Counted from the stretch's first letter, positions 1 to 10,869 are shown. The stretch: 64,000 bases of DNA from Morella rubra (GCA_003952965.2 CM025856.1:23193572-23257571), one strand, 5' to 3'. Made by a program: numbers and translations. The notes: a model not told the origin generated them from the letters alone.

Positions 1-63
1 CCGATATAGAGGTAGGCTCGTGTAATAGGTATCTGTCGTTTTACGTCGTAATTTTTAAACGCG

Positions 64-252
64 TCTGAGTATTAAAATTTTGAGAAGGTTAAAATTTTAA
101 ATATTAAAATGGTAAAAAAATAAAAAATAATTTAAATAAATTTTTTATATTTATTATAATAAAAATAATAATTGATTAAAAAAATTATATTATAATTATT
201 TTATTGTTTAAAATTTTAAAAATTTAAAATTTTAAAAAAAAACACACTCAGT
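64..252. repeat. AT-rich MITE-like inverted-repeat segment
   Basis: A very AT-rich stretch of about 190 bp. It begins with CTGAGT followed by AAAATTTT-rich sequence, and ends with the reverse complement (ACTCAG) after similar AAAATTTT blocks, so the two ends can pair. That is the architecture of a small non-autonomous DNA transposon. No target-site duplication is clear, and low complexity alone could give partial pairing. It lies in what should be intron 2 of the DFR gene that follows. Confidence 0.35.
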
Positions 253-364
253 AGAGTTCTAATCATCATTTAATGTCCTTTGATTATCATCGGAGATGCG
301 ATTCGTGCGATTTTGTATCATTTCGAATGGCCGGAGGGGTAAATGGTTTTGAAAAGTATCTGTT

Positions 365-437
365 TATAAAATCCGACCTTAATTTTTCTGAATTATAAAA
401 TCCAACCTTTATTTTTCTGAATTATAAAATCCAACAT
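365..437. repeat. 29-bp minisatellite, about 2.5 copies
   Basis: A unit beginning TATAAAATCC and running through a TTTTTCTGAAT tract is repeated head to tail, with starts at 365, 394 and 423 (period 29). It sits about 60 bp upstream of DFR exon 3, inside the presumed intron 2. It has no coding potential. Confidence 0.7.
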
Positions 438-494
438 ATGTGTCAAAATAAACAGGAAATGGAAATCAAGTAAGTTTTTTAATTTGTGGTGCAG

Positions 495-1625
495 AATGAA
501 GTGATAAAGCCAACGGTGAACGGGGTGTTGAGCATCATGAAAGCGTGTCTCAAAGCGGGAACTGTTCGGAGGATAGTCTTCACATCATCCGCAGGAAGTC
601 TCGATGTTTCTGAGCACCAAAGGAAAGTATACGACGAAAGCTGCTGGAGCGATGTTGAATTTTGCCGGAATAAAAAGATGACAGGATGGGTCATTTTTTT
701 TTTTTTTTTTTTGGGGCTTCCATATAGTTTGTTCCCTCTTTACTATGCTTTCATTAAATCTCTAAAAAATTATAAGCATATAAGAAAAATATAAATGTAA
801 TAATAATTTACCCATTAATCCATAAGGAGAAATATCCAATTTATATGTGTCAGATTGGACATCTTACTCAAATATTTTGGGTGTGCAGATGTATTTCGTG
901 TCCAAGACACTGGCAGAGCAAGCGGCGTGGAAGTTTGCCAAGGACAACAATTTGGACTTCGTCAGTGTCATACCACCTCTTGTGGTTGGTCCGTTTCTTA
1001 TGCCATCAATGCCACCCAGTCTCATCACCGGCCTTTCCCCGCTCACCGGTACATATACTGTGTTTCAATAACATTGTACTCGAATTAACTTCACTCAATT
1101 TGTCCCCTGATGTCGCAAATAACACGTGTAATTTAATCACAGGGAATGCAGCTCACTATGGGATTATAAAGCAAGGCCAATTTGTTCACTTGGATGACCT
1201 CTGCATGGGTCATATATTTTTGTTTGAGAATCCTAAGGCAGAGGGGAGGTATCTGTGCTCTGCCAGCGACGCTACCATTCATGACGTTGCAAAATTGCTT
1301 CGTGAGAAATACCCCGAATACAATATTCCTACAAAGTAATTAAGCCCTTCCCAGTTCCCACCCTGTTGAGATTTGGCATTTGTTTTTATATCACTGGTGC
1401 AGAGTTTGAAGTTTGATGCTAACTGATTGCGTATCGAATGTGCTCAGGTTCGAAGGCGTGGACGACAACTTGGAGATCATCTCCTTCTCTTCCAAAAAGA
1501 TCAAGGACTTGGGGTTTCAGTTCAAATACAGCTTGGAGGATATGTTCGTAGAAGCTGTTGAAACATGCCGAGCCAAGGGTTTGCTTCCTCTGGCTCCTGA
1601 AAAGCATGTCAATGGCACAAGCTAA
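495..1625 (+). CDS. DFR: Dihydroflavonol 4-reductase, Asp-type, 3' part (exons 3-6)
   Basis: NADPH-dependent reduction of dihydroflavonols to leucoanthocyanidins in the cytosolic/ER-associated flavonoid pathway. Coding exons are 495-689, 889-1048, 1143-1335 and 1448-1625, all with GT-AG borders and in frame, giving 241 residues. Exon lengths 195, 160 and 193 are identical to exons 3-5 of the complete DFR at 14704, so these are exons 3-6. The YxxxK catalytic pair is present at the start of exon 4, and so is the VFTSSAG segment. The substrate-choice position (133 in grape numbering) is Asp, codon 603-605, where the neighbouring copy has Asn. Exons 1-2 with the NADPH-binding GxxGxxG motif are not found in bases 1-494 and must lie to the left, unless the gene is truncated. 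The last exon ends at TAA 1623-1625. A related reductase (anthocyanidin or cinnamoyl-CoA reductase) is unlikely given the near-identity to DFR2. Confidence 0.9.
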
Positions 1626-2251
1626 GATCGGAAAATCTCAGCATCTTTGTGTGGTCGTGTACCTCTGTTGTCAGAATAAAAATGATTCATCTGCCTATGA
1701 GATTACGGCTGTCCGCTGTTATAATCTACAATTTTTTTTCTCTCTTTTAAGTTCTGTGTAAGTAATCCTCTGTCTTTGATTTGAACCGCATGTTGGTTAG
1801 CGGTTTCTTAAAAAGGTAAAAACTGCTTGGTTGGTATCTGTCAGCTGCCCGTGTGTCATACTCCCTTTAGTGCGGGAGGGCATGGCACCCAAGCATCCTT
1901 TCCAAATCTCTCCCACTCTCACCTTTCAGCTGGTCTAATTAGTTTAGCATAGGCTTGGTGATGTCTTCTATCGTTTCCTTCGAAATTCTGCACGCCTCTG
2001 GCTCAAGTCTAACAAAATAAATCTCTCTAAATACCAGATGAATTCCATGATGGGAATACAGTTGGGCTTTTTGGAGGAAAATAAAGCAAGCACTGACTAA
2101 AGAGTGGGTTCTGGTGCAGGTTAGACATATGTTTTTGTAATACTCTGCGGTAAAAATCAGTTTTTGGTCCTTGAGTTTTACCGTTATGATAATAGGTAAT
2201 TAAGTTTTAAAGAACATGGACAGATAAGTTTGATTTTTTACTGACATAGAC
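1626..2251. other. DFR 3' flank, no gene seen
   Basis: Presumed 3' UTR of the first DFR gene, with AATAAA-like sequence near 1674, followed by AT-rich intergenic DNA. No credible reading frame, RNA gene or repeat was recognised before the hAT target-site duplication at 2252. Confidence 0.5.
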
Positions 2252-2259
2252 CTTCTACC

Positions 2260-3488
2260 CAGTGGCAGAACCATGATTTTTCTATTAGAGGGGCCAGGCT
2301 AATTAAATAATATTATTAAAAATAAAATTCAAATATTATAGGACATAAAAAATTTGCAAAAGTATTTGTTATAAGTTAACCTTGATTTAGAACTAAAAAC
2401 AAGTACACAAAAATTTATCTTATCTACTTGATTGTAGATATACTAAAAAAAAAGTACACAAAAGCATACTAATTTCCTATTACAGGGCAACTCGACGACT
2501 CTTTAAAGAGTCGAAATCATCTATTAACATTTATGTGCTAACAGTTGAAGCAATTTCTTTTTCAATATAGATAACCAAAGAATTTGCAAGAAATTCATCT
2601 TCCATCTTGTTGTGAAGTCTTGTTTTAATGATTTTCATGACTGAAAAAGCTCGCTTTGTAGTAGCTGTTGAAACTGGAAGAGTTAACACAAGACGAATCA
2701 ATCTATCAATCAAATGGAAAATCTTTGACCTTCTTGTTTCCACCAATTTTCGGCATAACTCATAAATTGTAGACAAACTTTTGAAATCGGGATCGTGAGA
2801 CACATCACACTTAAATGTTTGTAATTGATATCTCAATTGAATCTTTTCTTACTCTGTAAAATCTTCAAGGTAAAATTTGTGTCTACAAATATCATCAATA
2901 TTTAAAAAGTTAAATGCATTCTTATGATCCAAGGTTGAGCTAAGAATAAGAAGTTCTGTTGCTTTTTCACTAAACCTGCTGTTTAGTTCTTGTAATTGAG
3001 AGTCAATTGCAGCCACAAATATGTCAATTCGATAATGGTGCTCAATTGTAACATGATCTCGTTGACTCTGAGACCTAGCTCGACCTGACTTGTACAAAGC
3101 ATTCACATCAGGAACTTCAATATCATGTTTTTCACAAAATAACTTCACATTCTCAAAAAAAGGGATTCCAACCATTTTCTCTCAACTCTTGAATAAGCTC
3201 TTTTGTAGTTTTGACCAAATGCATAATATTTAAAATGTCTTGAGTTTCTTATTGTAGTGCTTGACATAGACAATAAGAAAATTTTGGATTTCACCTATGA
3301 CGTGTTGGTTTTAGCAATTTTTTAAATGTGTGGACTTTAATTTGGGGGACCAAATAGAAATTTAAAATTTTGAAAGGCCCAATTGTAAATTTTTTCAGTC
3401 AAGCCTCTAAATATATATACTAAAAAAAAAATTCACAAAACTTTTGGAGGGGCCACGGCCCCCCTGGCCCCTCCCTCCCTCCGCCCTG
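2260..3488 (-). mobile_element. hAT transposon remnant with 8-bp target duplication
   Basis: The 8-bp direct repeat CTTCTACC flanks the element (2252-2259 and 3489-3496), matching the 8-bp duplication made by hAT transposases. The ends are imperfect inverted repeats: CAGTGGCAGAACC at the left and, read inward on the minus strand, CAGGGCGGAGGGA at the right, each leading into a GGGGCCAGG block. The 1229-bp interior carries only the C-terminal part of a transposase on the minus strand, so the element is internally deleted and not autonomous. Confidence 0.8.
2531..3270 (-). pseudogene. hAT transposase C-terminal fragment (ZMYM1/TTF-like), broken
   Basis: On the minus strand, successive blocks read as the C-terminal half of plant hAT transposases of the TTF-type/ZMYM1-like group. 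Near 3200-3270 is a LVKTTKELIQELR block, then the FCEKHDIEVPD segment, and finally the hAT dimerisation motif with LPVSTATTKRAFS and KTRLHNKMEDEFL. The frame is destroyed by an in-frame TAA at 2849-2851, another stop near 3257, and a shift near 3160 in a T/A run. The N-terminal zinc finger and catalytic core are absent. No protein is expected. Confidence 0.85.
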
Positions 3489-4084
3489 CTTCTACCATTA
3501 TTAGATAGAACGGAGAACTGATCAAAATAGGAGTGAGGGTTAGAACGGATTGAGCTGGAATAACCAATTCTGAGTTTCGATTTCGATACTAATCGGAACC
3601 TCTTTTTTAGAATTTTCTTGTTCCCATTATGGTACCAAAATAATCAGAATTTTTCTACACCCATAGATATTTTTTTTAAAAAAGAATCCAAAAGTTAAAA
3701 GGACAAATTTTTTTAAGTTTTACCCTCTAATATCAATACGGTGTAAAATTCAAGGAACAAAAATGATTTTTCTCGTACTCTCAATGAACTCACAACTCAC
3801 AGCTCAGGATCCTCTAGACTTTATGATCATGTGGCGATAGCTGAAGAGTGGTAACTAGGGGAGTTGATGGCAACGATGACCTAAATTAATGCGTTCTAAT
3901 CCCTTATTTGATCTGACCCCTTAATGCTCTGGAAGTGATGAGACTCGCATTCTGTTTAGGGTAAGTAGTGTATATATTTTTTTGAGATAAAGTCATAATT
4001 AACCCTATTGATTTGGGCAAAAATCAAATAACTACCTTTAACTTTTAATCCCACGATTTGATATCCATAATTTTCAAAACATAT

Positions 4085-4359
4085 AGATCTTTGCCTCCCT
4101 CAGCGCAAACCGCTTGCTCTTTAACCCGCATCGTGATGCCAAGACTGCAGCGCGCATCAGTATGTATATGGCCAAGTTCGTATGCTGTGTGTTAAACCCA
4201 GTCGGCAACATCGACGACCCTGCTACTGCCCCCGCTACCAGAGCCCTCCAATGCGCAGTCCTGAATTATTGTAACAGCGATCCACTCGTCAAATTCGAGC
4301 TCCAACAGAACCAAATAATTTACTTCAAGACCTTCGCTGCAACTGATGGATTTATTTAA
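4085..4359 (+). pseudogene. Unrecognised exon-like fragment inside the MULE
   Basis: An open frame of about 80-90 codons with ordinary protein composition ends in TAA at 4357-4359. It contains the segment KTAARISMYMAKFVCCVLNP, and it has higher GC and coding-like codon use compared with the flanking AT-rich DNA. I do not recognise the family. It starts just inside the left terminal repeat and lies tail to tail with the Tim17-like fragment, so it is most simply a second captured exon. Chance openness is possible at this length. Confidence 0.4.
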
Positions 4360-4385
4360 GACAAACTAGCTCATGTTCAAACAAC

Positions 4386-4861
4386 TCAAAAGGTAAAACG
4401 GTAATTAGCACATAGAACATCCAGAACATGCCTTCGATGACCGCCCAGAGCACCAATAATCTCATCCACAGAGACAAATGTACTGGCAAAAGTGCCAAGA
4501 AATAAACCGTATCTCAAGGTCTCCTTCACAGCCAATACAATTGCTTCACTATTCGTAATCACACCCTCTTTCCTGAACCCAAGTAAAAAAACCAAATAAA
4601 CATCGAATAAAGAACTGAGAAAAACTCTCTAAGCAATCATAAGAAGAAATTAGAAAAAGATTTGATAGGCAGTTTCTCCGAGTCCTTCAACGGAATTGAA
4701 TCAAACGCCGCAGAAGAATAAGAATACGAGGAAGAACTGTCGCATTTTTCGCAATGCTTGCAGTTCGAATCAGCAGATTTGTCGTAATCACGGGAAAAAC
4801 CACCATTCTCCCCAGCGAAGCATGCAGGGCGACCGACGGTTTCATCGCCGGATGGATGCAT
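4386..4861 (-). pseudogene. Captured fragment of Tim17/22/23-family (TMEM135-like) gene
   Basis: Two minus-strand blocks look like exon 1 and part of exon 2 of the plant Tim17/Tim22/Tim23-domain protein related to TMEM135. The first (4861-4637) starts with ATG, has a Cys-x2-Cys plus Ser-rich stretch, and ends near a SFSNFF sequence. The second (about 4578-4440) begins after an AG acceptor and contains KETLRYGLFLGTF followed by SVDEIIGALGGHRR, the diagnostic hydrophobic block. The intervening exon sequence and everything after GGHRR are missing, so this is a fragment inside a transposon and not a gene. The family assignment rests on remembered similarity of the second block. Confidence 0.6.
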
Positions 4862-5202
4862 GAGGGCGCACTAGGGATTTTGAAGGAAATCGCGGGGGCC
4901 TAAGGAAATGGATTCGTAACAGAGAACAACTTGGTGGGAATTTTTTAAAGCGAAACAGAAAAAGGAGAGTGAGAGGAAGAGAGGCACGTATGAGGGCATT
5001 CTGGTCATTTCAAAAGGAAGAGACGCACGTGTGACACACGTGAACGAAAAACTGTCTCATTTGATTTAGAATTTAAACGGAGACGAAGATTGATAGATTT
5101 TGAAAGTTATGGATTTCAAATCGTGGGATTGAAAGTTAATGATAACTATTTAATTTTTCTCCAAATATAAGATACTGACTATGACTTTATCCTTATTTTT
5201 TT

Positions 5203-6510
5203 TTCTCAAAATTAAAAGGATAAAAAAATACTATAACTCACATATTTCAAAAAAGCATAAACTTTAAACAACACTCTTTTAACATTTTTTTAAAAGAACC
5301 TTTATAGTTCACATTTTTCAAAAACATAAACTTAAACAACACTCTTGAACATTAGTTCACATTAGTTTATAGTTTTCGAAACAAATTTGTTCTCATTTAT
5401 AGTTCACATTGGGCACTTAATCGACAGTCAACCTAATTAAGCCAACATAAAGTAAAGTTTGACTTATTAAGAATTAGCTACAAACATCAAATGTGCACTA
5501 AGAAAAACAGGAATAACAAAATTCAGTAACAGAAAGAGAGGTTTAATCTAGTAAAAATAATATTTGGAGAGATTTAATCAAATTATTTTCACCAATCTTT
5601 CGAATAATTTAGTATAATTACTCCTCCTACCTGACTTGCTTTGAAACTGAACTTTCCCGTTACTTTCACAACCTAGTTTATAAAACAGTAAATAACAATT
5701 AGTTAATAATTTAACATAAATATGAAAATATTAGAAATTTCACATTGCACGATTAGCTCAAAACTTTGAAATTTTGGTAACCTATCAAATGTGTGAATTC
5801 AGAAGAGGAAACATAGTATACCAACGTTGCAAATTAAAGAGAAGAGAATGAGCTCAAACAAAGATAACAATAGGAAAGAGAAAAATCTCAAAAAGGGGAG
5901 AGAAACCAATTTGAGAGTTGTGATCTCTCACGGAGATGCCCATTTTATAGGTGAGTGAAATTTAAATTCTCGACGAAAATCAAGGTAGAACTGTCAAAAT
6001 CGGTAGATATTCAGGCGTCCATCCATTAATTTTCGGTTATTCACTTTAATGACACGACATTGCAAGAAAACGAACCAAAATAGGCTTAAGAGAAAATGAA
6101 AAGAGAGAGCTTAAATGTGAAAAATGATTGGAGAGGTAGAAAAATCGAAATGCATGTTTTAAAGAAGCCGAGTGCAACTCATAGTTTCACATAAAATTAT
6201 AAATTGATAAAAAAAAATGTAAAAAAAGAACTCACACTTAAATTTAAAAAAAAAACGCGATTAAATTGTGAAAAACTCAGTTTTTTTTTTCAGAATTACT
6301 GATCACATTTAAATTTCAAGTAACAAGTAACGTAACGTAAATACAAGGAACATGTAACGTAAGGTGGCACAATAAGTATTTTTTTTTTTCCTTTTCTAAA
6401 TGGCATAATTTAGTATTGAAATGCTCGTTGGCCTATTAATTAAGTTGTAACTTGAACAGTGTGCTCTGTTCGCAAAACACTCACACGATACCTTCATATA
6501 CTGGTTAATC
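5203..6510. other. AT-rich intergenic DNA with a diverged short tandem repeat
   Basis: No gene recognised. Between about 5238 and 5345 a unit of roughly 65 bp, with CATAAACTT followed by AAACAACACTCTT, occurs twice with divergence. Poly-A/T runs near 6250, 6280 and 6380 suggest further decayed insertions. The rest is featureless to the eye. Confidence 0.4.
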
Positions 6511-6850
6511 TTTTTTTTTTTTTTTTTCCTCAGCAAATGCCCTACGTCACATTACGAAACCAAGGTCAACAGACCTAGCGTCACAATCTGTTACAGAGTT
6601 AGGCAAGTGATCCAAACTAATATAGCCAGAGAGGTCAGAACTAATACACCATTGCGCCAAAAAGTGCGCAGCATAATTCCCCTCTCTCGGGTCCAACTAA
6701 AACTCCAACTAGTGTTAGCCTCAAGAAGGCCTCTAATGGTCTCCACTTCACCTGCAACCTCCCAATCAGGTGGTTAATCACATGAACAATCTCCATTTGC
6801 CTCCCTTCATATCCGCTAGTCGTGGCTTTCAAGCTGGCCCTCTCCAGTCT
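6511..6850 (-). mobile_element. 5'-truncated LINE: RNase H tail plus poly(A)
   Basis: On the minus strand the sequence reads the C-terminal end of the RNase H-like domain found at the end of plant LINE polyproteins: DWEVAGEVETIRGLLEANTS, then a W-T-R-E-R-G block, HFLAQWCISSDLSGYISLDH, a short LPNSVTDCD-type tail, and a stop. The last of these runs directly into a poly(A) tail, seen as 17 T at 6511-6527 on the plus strand. Two frame shifts break it (near 6690 and 6770). 5' truncation with an A-tail is the signature of target-primed reverse transcription. No convincing target duplication was found. Confidence 0.75.
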
Positions 6851-6873
6851 CTGTCATTCAACATGCAAGATTG

Positions 6874-6923
6874 AAGTAACGTACGGACCGTAGGGAAAAG
6901 AAAAAAAAAAAGTAACGTACGGA
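6874..6923 (+). mobile_element. Tiny poly(A)-tailed insertion with 14-bp target duplication
   Basis: The 14-mer AAGTAACGTACGGA occurs at 6874-6887 and again at 6910-6923. Between the copies are only 22 bases, starting CCGTAGGG and ending in an A-rich tail. This looks like an extremely 5'-truncated LINE-mediated insertion. A small slippage duplication is the alternative. Confidence 0.45.
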
Positions 6924-8229
6924 GTCATTATAGATCTAGGCTACACCAATAAACCACCGGTTAATGAAGGGACCTCGTTACTAACAAAAAGAAAGAAAAA
7001 GAGTGAGATAAAGTGAAGGTACTTTTGCTTTTACGCTTGCTCAAGACGTATCGCCGAACCAAGCAAGGTAAGGGTGTAGGAAATGCTTTTTTTGTAAGGG
7101 GGGTATTGTGCTGTGCGGTGAAAAGAAGGAAAGGATGGAAGTGAATATATTGAATAGCTTATGTATATCGTCTGTCTTTTAGCTCAGAAATAACCTCTAC
7201 TTTTGACTTCCCTGCTTTTGGAAGTTCTACTTGATGAATGTTTTAGTCATTACCGTGTATCTGACTGTGGTTGGCTGGATTTGATTGAAATCTCAGTTCT
7301 GTTCTGTGTAGTGAAGAGGCTTACATGGGCGACTTCTTTTATTGGTGTTAAAACAAAATTTACTTTTTGGAGGTTTTTAACTCCTTATTTTTTATCTGAG
7401 GTGACTTGATATGTGCTGCACCTTATCGTACGGTTTTAAGGACCAAAAGTAGGGAATAGTTAACGTGTGTGAACGGAGAATAGGAGAAACTGGCATGCAA
7501 AGTCACTTTTTGCTTTGTTTTGATGTCTGCTCACTAAAGTCACTATCGCATAGGTAAGATCACATCGTATGGCCACAAAATTTGGAGCGTACGCTTAGGG
7601 AAGAGTCCTGGGATTATGATGAAAATTTCAAGTGAAAAGGATGTAAAATAAGTGAGAAAATGACATATAACCGTGAGAGGCGGAAAAGTACCTAGAAATG
7701 GGCTTGAAAGTCCCAAAAATTTGACCCGAAGCCTTAGGGACCGAACTAGAGCTACCCATAGGTGACTTTGAAAGACTTTTAAAACTCAATAATGAACCTA
7801 AAACATGGCTATGATTTGAGGCCCTATTAGTGTAAAAGTTGTTCAAAAAAAAATGTGAACGAGAGGAAAGTAGGGCACGGCAGTGTCTATGTAGAGCTTC
7901 TTCTTGTTTCTAGGTGGCCTAAATTGTAAAATTCTTATGCCAAGTATAGTGGTTAGTGGTCTATCTTGCATGCAAAGTAAACCTAATTCAAGATAGATTA
8001 GTAATATGAAAATCTATAATTTGTCAACTGTATGTAGTAATAAGTGACAAAAAAATAGATTAATAATATAAAGGTAGTTAACTTAAAACATTCAAGTTCA
8101 AGTCCTTAGATTAATGAGTTTAGAACTTAAATTATAGAATTGCTAATATTTCTCTTTTAAGTGTTCAAATTTCATTTACGATATTTTGCTATTTGCAATT
8201 CCATTGATCATTTTGTAATTAATTATCGA
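6924..8229. other. Intergenic DNA, nothing recognised
   Basis: Only short open frames with no recognisable domain occur here. Composition is ordinary AT-rich plant intergenic sequence, with no clear RNA gene and no obvious terminal repeats. Confidence 0.4.
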
Positions 8230-9614
8230 TGATGCATATGATACATGTTACATCAATATCTCATGGGTATGGGGATTCTGTTGAAGTGACCGAAATGAAA
8301 CTCATACTCAGAGGTGATCCTAAACGGGTGACGGTACCGCTCACAGTGGAATAGTGCAAGCCACCACTAAGAGGATAGTGGTCGGTATCCCTTGGCGATG
8401 GATCAATGTACGCCTGACCGGGTCCTGGTGCTGGGGCACGGGACAGTCCCAGAGGAGAGGAGGGACGCACAACCCGGACTCTGGGGGTCAAACAGAGTGA
8501 AGAAAGGACACCTCTACCGACTAAAAAATAAGAGAAAGAAAGAAAGTGAAATGACTGGGAAACAGATGCATTCATTCTGCACTGCATCGCTCATACTGCA
8601 TTGATTGTTATTTATGGATGCCCTCTGTTACTTCTGTTTTATATTGTATGTCATATTCCCCATTCCCCCTTTACTACGTCAATAAACTCACCATTTTTTC
8701 CTTGTTTATTATTTTGTATGTTCGGCGGCGGTCATCGGACTTGGCAGATGAAATATTCATGAGCGAGTAGACTTTGGATTTTGACACTCATATATTAGTT
8801 GTCAAGATCTGGACATATGTTATGGATACCTTCGATGTATACTTGGGGTACGAACCCCAATGGTTCCTCAAGGGGCTACCTCTGCCCTCACTTCCTCGCG
8901 TGGAAGATTTCGGGCTGGTAGATGTAGATCTAGCCCTCCTGCACACCATCCTTCCCCCACCGACTCCGCCGGCGGAAGGTTCAGGAGAAACAGTGTTTAT
9001 AGATATGACCTCTGACACCGAGTCAGAGGATTAGTTGATTTTAGCAGTTGTCACTCTTTTGTTAGTTTGGGTTCAATTTGGCTGTTTCACGGACATTGTA
9101 GTACGGAAAGCTTTAGACAGCTTCCGCTTTTGTATTTGTCTTCTCTTTACTTTTGTATTCCTCGCAAAGGACTTTTGTTATTTGTAAAAGAGAGACTCCG
9201 TGTTACTAGTGAAAAAAAAAAATATATTATGTATTTACATTTCGAAATTTTCTCTTATTCTATTTCGTCCTTACCTACATTTAATTTTATCCTCTTAACT
9301 TTCATCTCTTTATAATTGTTCTTGATTTTATTATAATTCCATTTCCTCAATTAATTCATTTTATTTTTCCTTATTCACTTCTAGAATTATTTGAATGTCG
9401 CATTTTGTTAAATTCCTAAAAAAAAAAAAAAAAAACTTTTCCTTCGTTGATGTATTCTGAATTTCAAAACGAATTGTAATCAAACGTTTCCATTAAGCCT
9501 TTTCAAGCCAATCGCTAGGACTTATTAGAATCAATTCGTGCCGTAATCTCCGTTTGTGTGCATACCATCATTATAGGTGAGCCTAAGGGGTAAGTACGGG
9601 CACGAGGCGTGACA
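8230..9614 (+). mobile_element. Ty3/Gypsy-type LTR remnant
   Basis: The block resembles the long, structured LTRs of plant chromoviruses. It has a GC-richer segment at 8260-8520 with the phrase GACGCACAACCCGGACTC..GGGGTCAAAC, which has a close counterpart in the LTR at 22043-22079. It ends with GGGCACGAGGCGTGACA at 9614, matching the usual ..GCGTGACA end of these LTRs. No internal domain or second LTR was found, so it is a solo or truncated LTR. The left boundary is uncertain. Confidence 0.45.
8822..9034 (+). CDS. Small acidic-tailed ORF inside the LTR remnant, unknown
   Basis: An ATG at 8822 opens a 70-codon frame ending in TAG at 9034. The same frame is open upstream to 8774 without an ATG. 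The product is Pro-rich in the middle (the PPPTPPAEG region) and ends in the acidic tail MTSDTESED. The frame is locally GC-rich and uses varied codons, unlike the flanking AT-rich DNA. I do not recognise it. It may be a captured exon or an accessory ORF of the retroelement, and may not be translated. Confidence 0.3.
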   Translation: MDTFDVYLGYEPQWFLKGLPLPSLPRVEDFGLVDVDLALLHTILPPPTPPAEGSGETVFIDMTSDTESED

Positions 9615-10044
9615 ATATATATATAGATATATTAGCCCATTATTCGCGGTGTATGCTATGTACTTTAAGGCAGATGTTGGTAGGGGTGTAAGTCCGGTCC
9701 GGCTTCCGACGGAGCTCCGGTTCCGTTACCGGTTCCGAGAAGTTGAGATTCGGCTCTTCCAGGAACCGGAGCCGGAGGTGGATTTAGAAATTTCCCGGAA
9801 CCGGAACTGGAACCGGAAGTGGACGTTTCCGCCGGTTCAACGGAAAACCGGTTCCGGTTCTTTTTTTATTTTTTTAAACTAAAAGTTAAAACAACGTCGT
9901 TCTATTTTGACGTCGTTTAAGTGTTTTTTTTTTAAAAAAAAATTATATTGTGGATCAAAACGCCGTTTTGATCCACGGTAACCCTAATTCCTATTTCTCT
10001 TCCCCCCAGCCCTAGGCCACCTCTCTTTCGCGAACCACCATCCT

Positions 10045-10390
10045 CAGTCCTTATCACTCCCTCAGCTCTCTCTCTCTGTTCGTCGAGTCTCCTCATCACT
10101 CCCTGAGCTCCATCTTCTCCGGCGAATGCAAGCAACGTTGGTCGTCGAGTCTGCCTCCATCGTTGTGGCTTTCTCGTTTTGCGTCTCTCTCTCTTTCTCA
10201 ATGTATTCTCCATCTCTCTCTCTCTATGTTTCTTTCTCTCTCTAGTCTCTGTCTCCATCTCTCTATCTCTCTCTCTTTCTCTCTCTAGTCTCTGTCTCCA
10301 TATCTCTATCTCTCTGCCTCTTTCTCTCTCTGTCTCCATCTCTCTAACTCTCTGTCTCTCTCTGTCTCTCCTCTCTCTCTAGTTCAAATT
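10045..10390. repeat. CT-rich (CTCTCT)n low-complexity tract
   Basis: Long runs of CTCTCT interrupted by GTCTCCAT. It gives long spurious open frames on both strands. It resembles the CT-rich 5' leader of a plant gene, so it may have been captured along with the kinase fragment. Confidence 0.7.
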
Positions 10391-10540
10391 TTTCATAGAT
10401 CTATTTGGCTAACTTGTTAAGTGTATATTGTGAATTTGTGAACCTGTTACTTGTATTGCATTAAGTGGTGCAAGGGTTCGGCTAAGCCTAAGTGCATGAA
10501 TATTAGCCGAACCCTTTGAAAATTGTATTGCATTATAGTT

Positions 10541-10800
10541 ATATTGCATTCATTTGAAATACGAATCAATATTAGATTCTTAATGATTTATAACTAACTG
10601 TAATTTGTGATTTGTGAACCTGTCATTGTGAACCTATTATTTTGAACCTATGATTATGGCTAAATTATATTGTTTATAGTTATATTGCATTCATTTGAAA
10701 AACGAATCAATATTAAATTCTTGATGATTTATAACTAACTGTCATTGTGATTTGTGAACCTGTCATTTTGAACTGTGATTATGGCTAAATGTTAGTTGTT
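10541..10800. repeat. 141-bp tandem duplication inside the hAT element
   Basis: The unit beginning ATATTGCATTCATTTGAAA starts at 10541 and again at 10682 (period 141). The second copy diverges slightly and loses a GTGAACCTATTATTTTGAAC-type block. The region is intron-like, AT-rich sequence upstream of the captured kinase exon. Confidence 0.7.
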
Positions 10801-10869
10801 AGTTGTTTTTAATTTCTCGTTCATTTTCTACTGTTTTAATTTGGGTTAAGTTGATTATGGCTTATGCAG

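Larger units (their letters stand above)
3984..5193. mobile_element. Pack-MULE-like element with about 110-bp terminal inverted repeats
   Basis: Bases 3984-4098 and the reverse complement of 5080-5193 align along about 112 bp at roughly 80% identity by eye. The best-conserved core is ATCCCACGATTTGA. Long terminal inverted repeats of this kind are typical of Mutator-like elements. A possible 9-bp target duplication, TATTTTTTT, lies outside both ends (3975-3983 and 5194-5202), but it is low-complexity and weak evidence. The interior holds gene-like exon pieces on both strands rather than a transposase, which is the Pack-MULE pattern. Confidence 0.7.

Noticed and set aside
9932-10382. A 135-codon minus-strand frame and a plus-strand Ser/Leu-rich frame
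   Set aside because: Both are translations of a CTCTCT low-complexity tract; no domain or splice logic.
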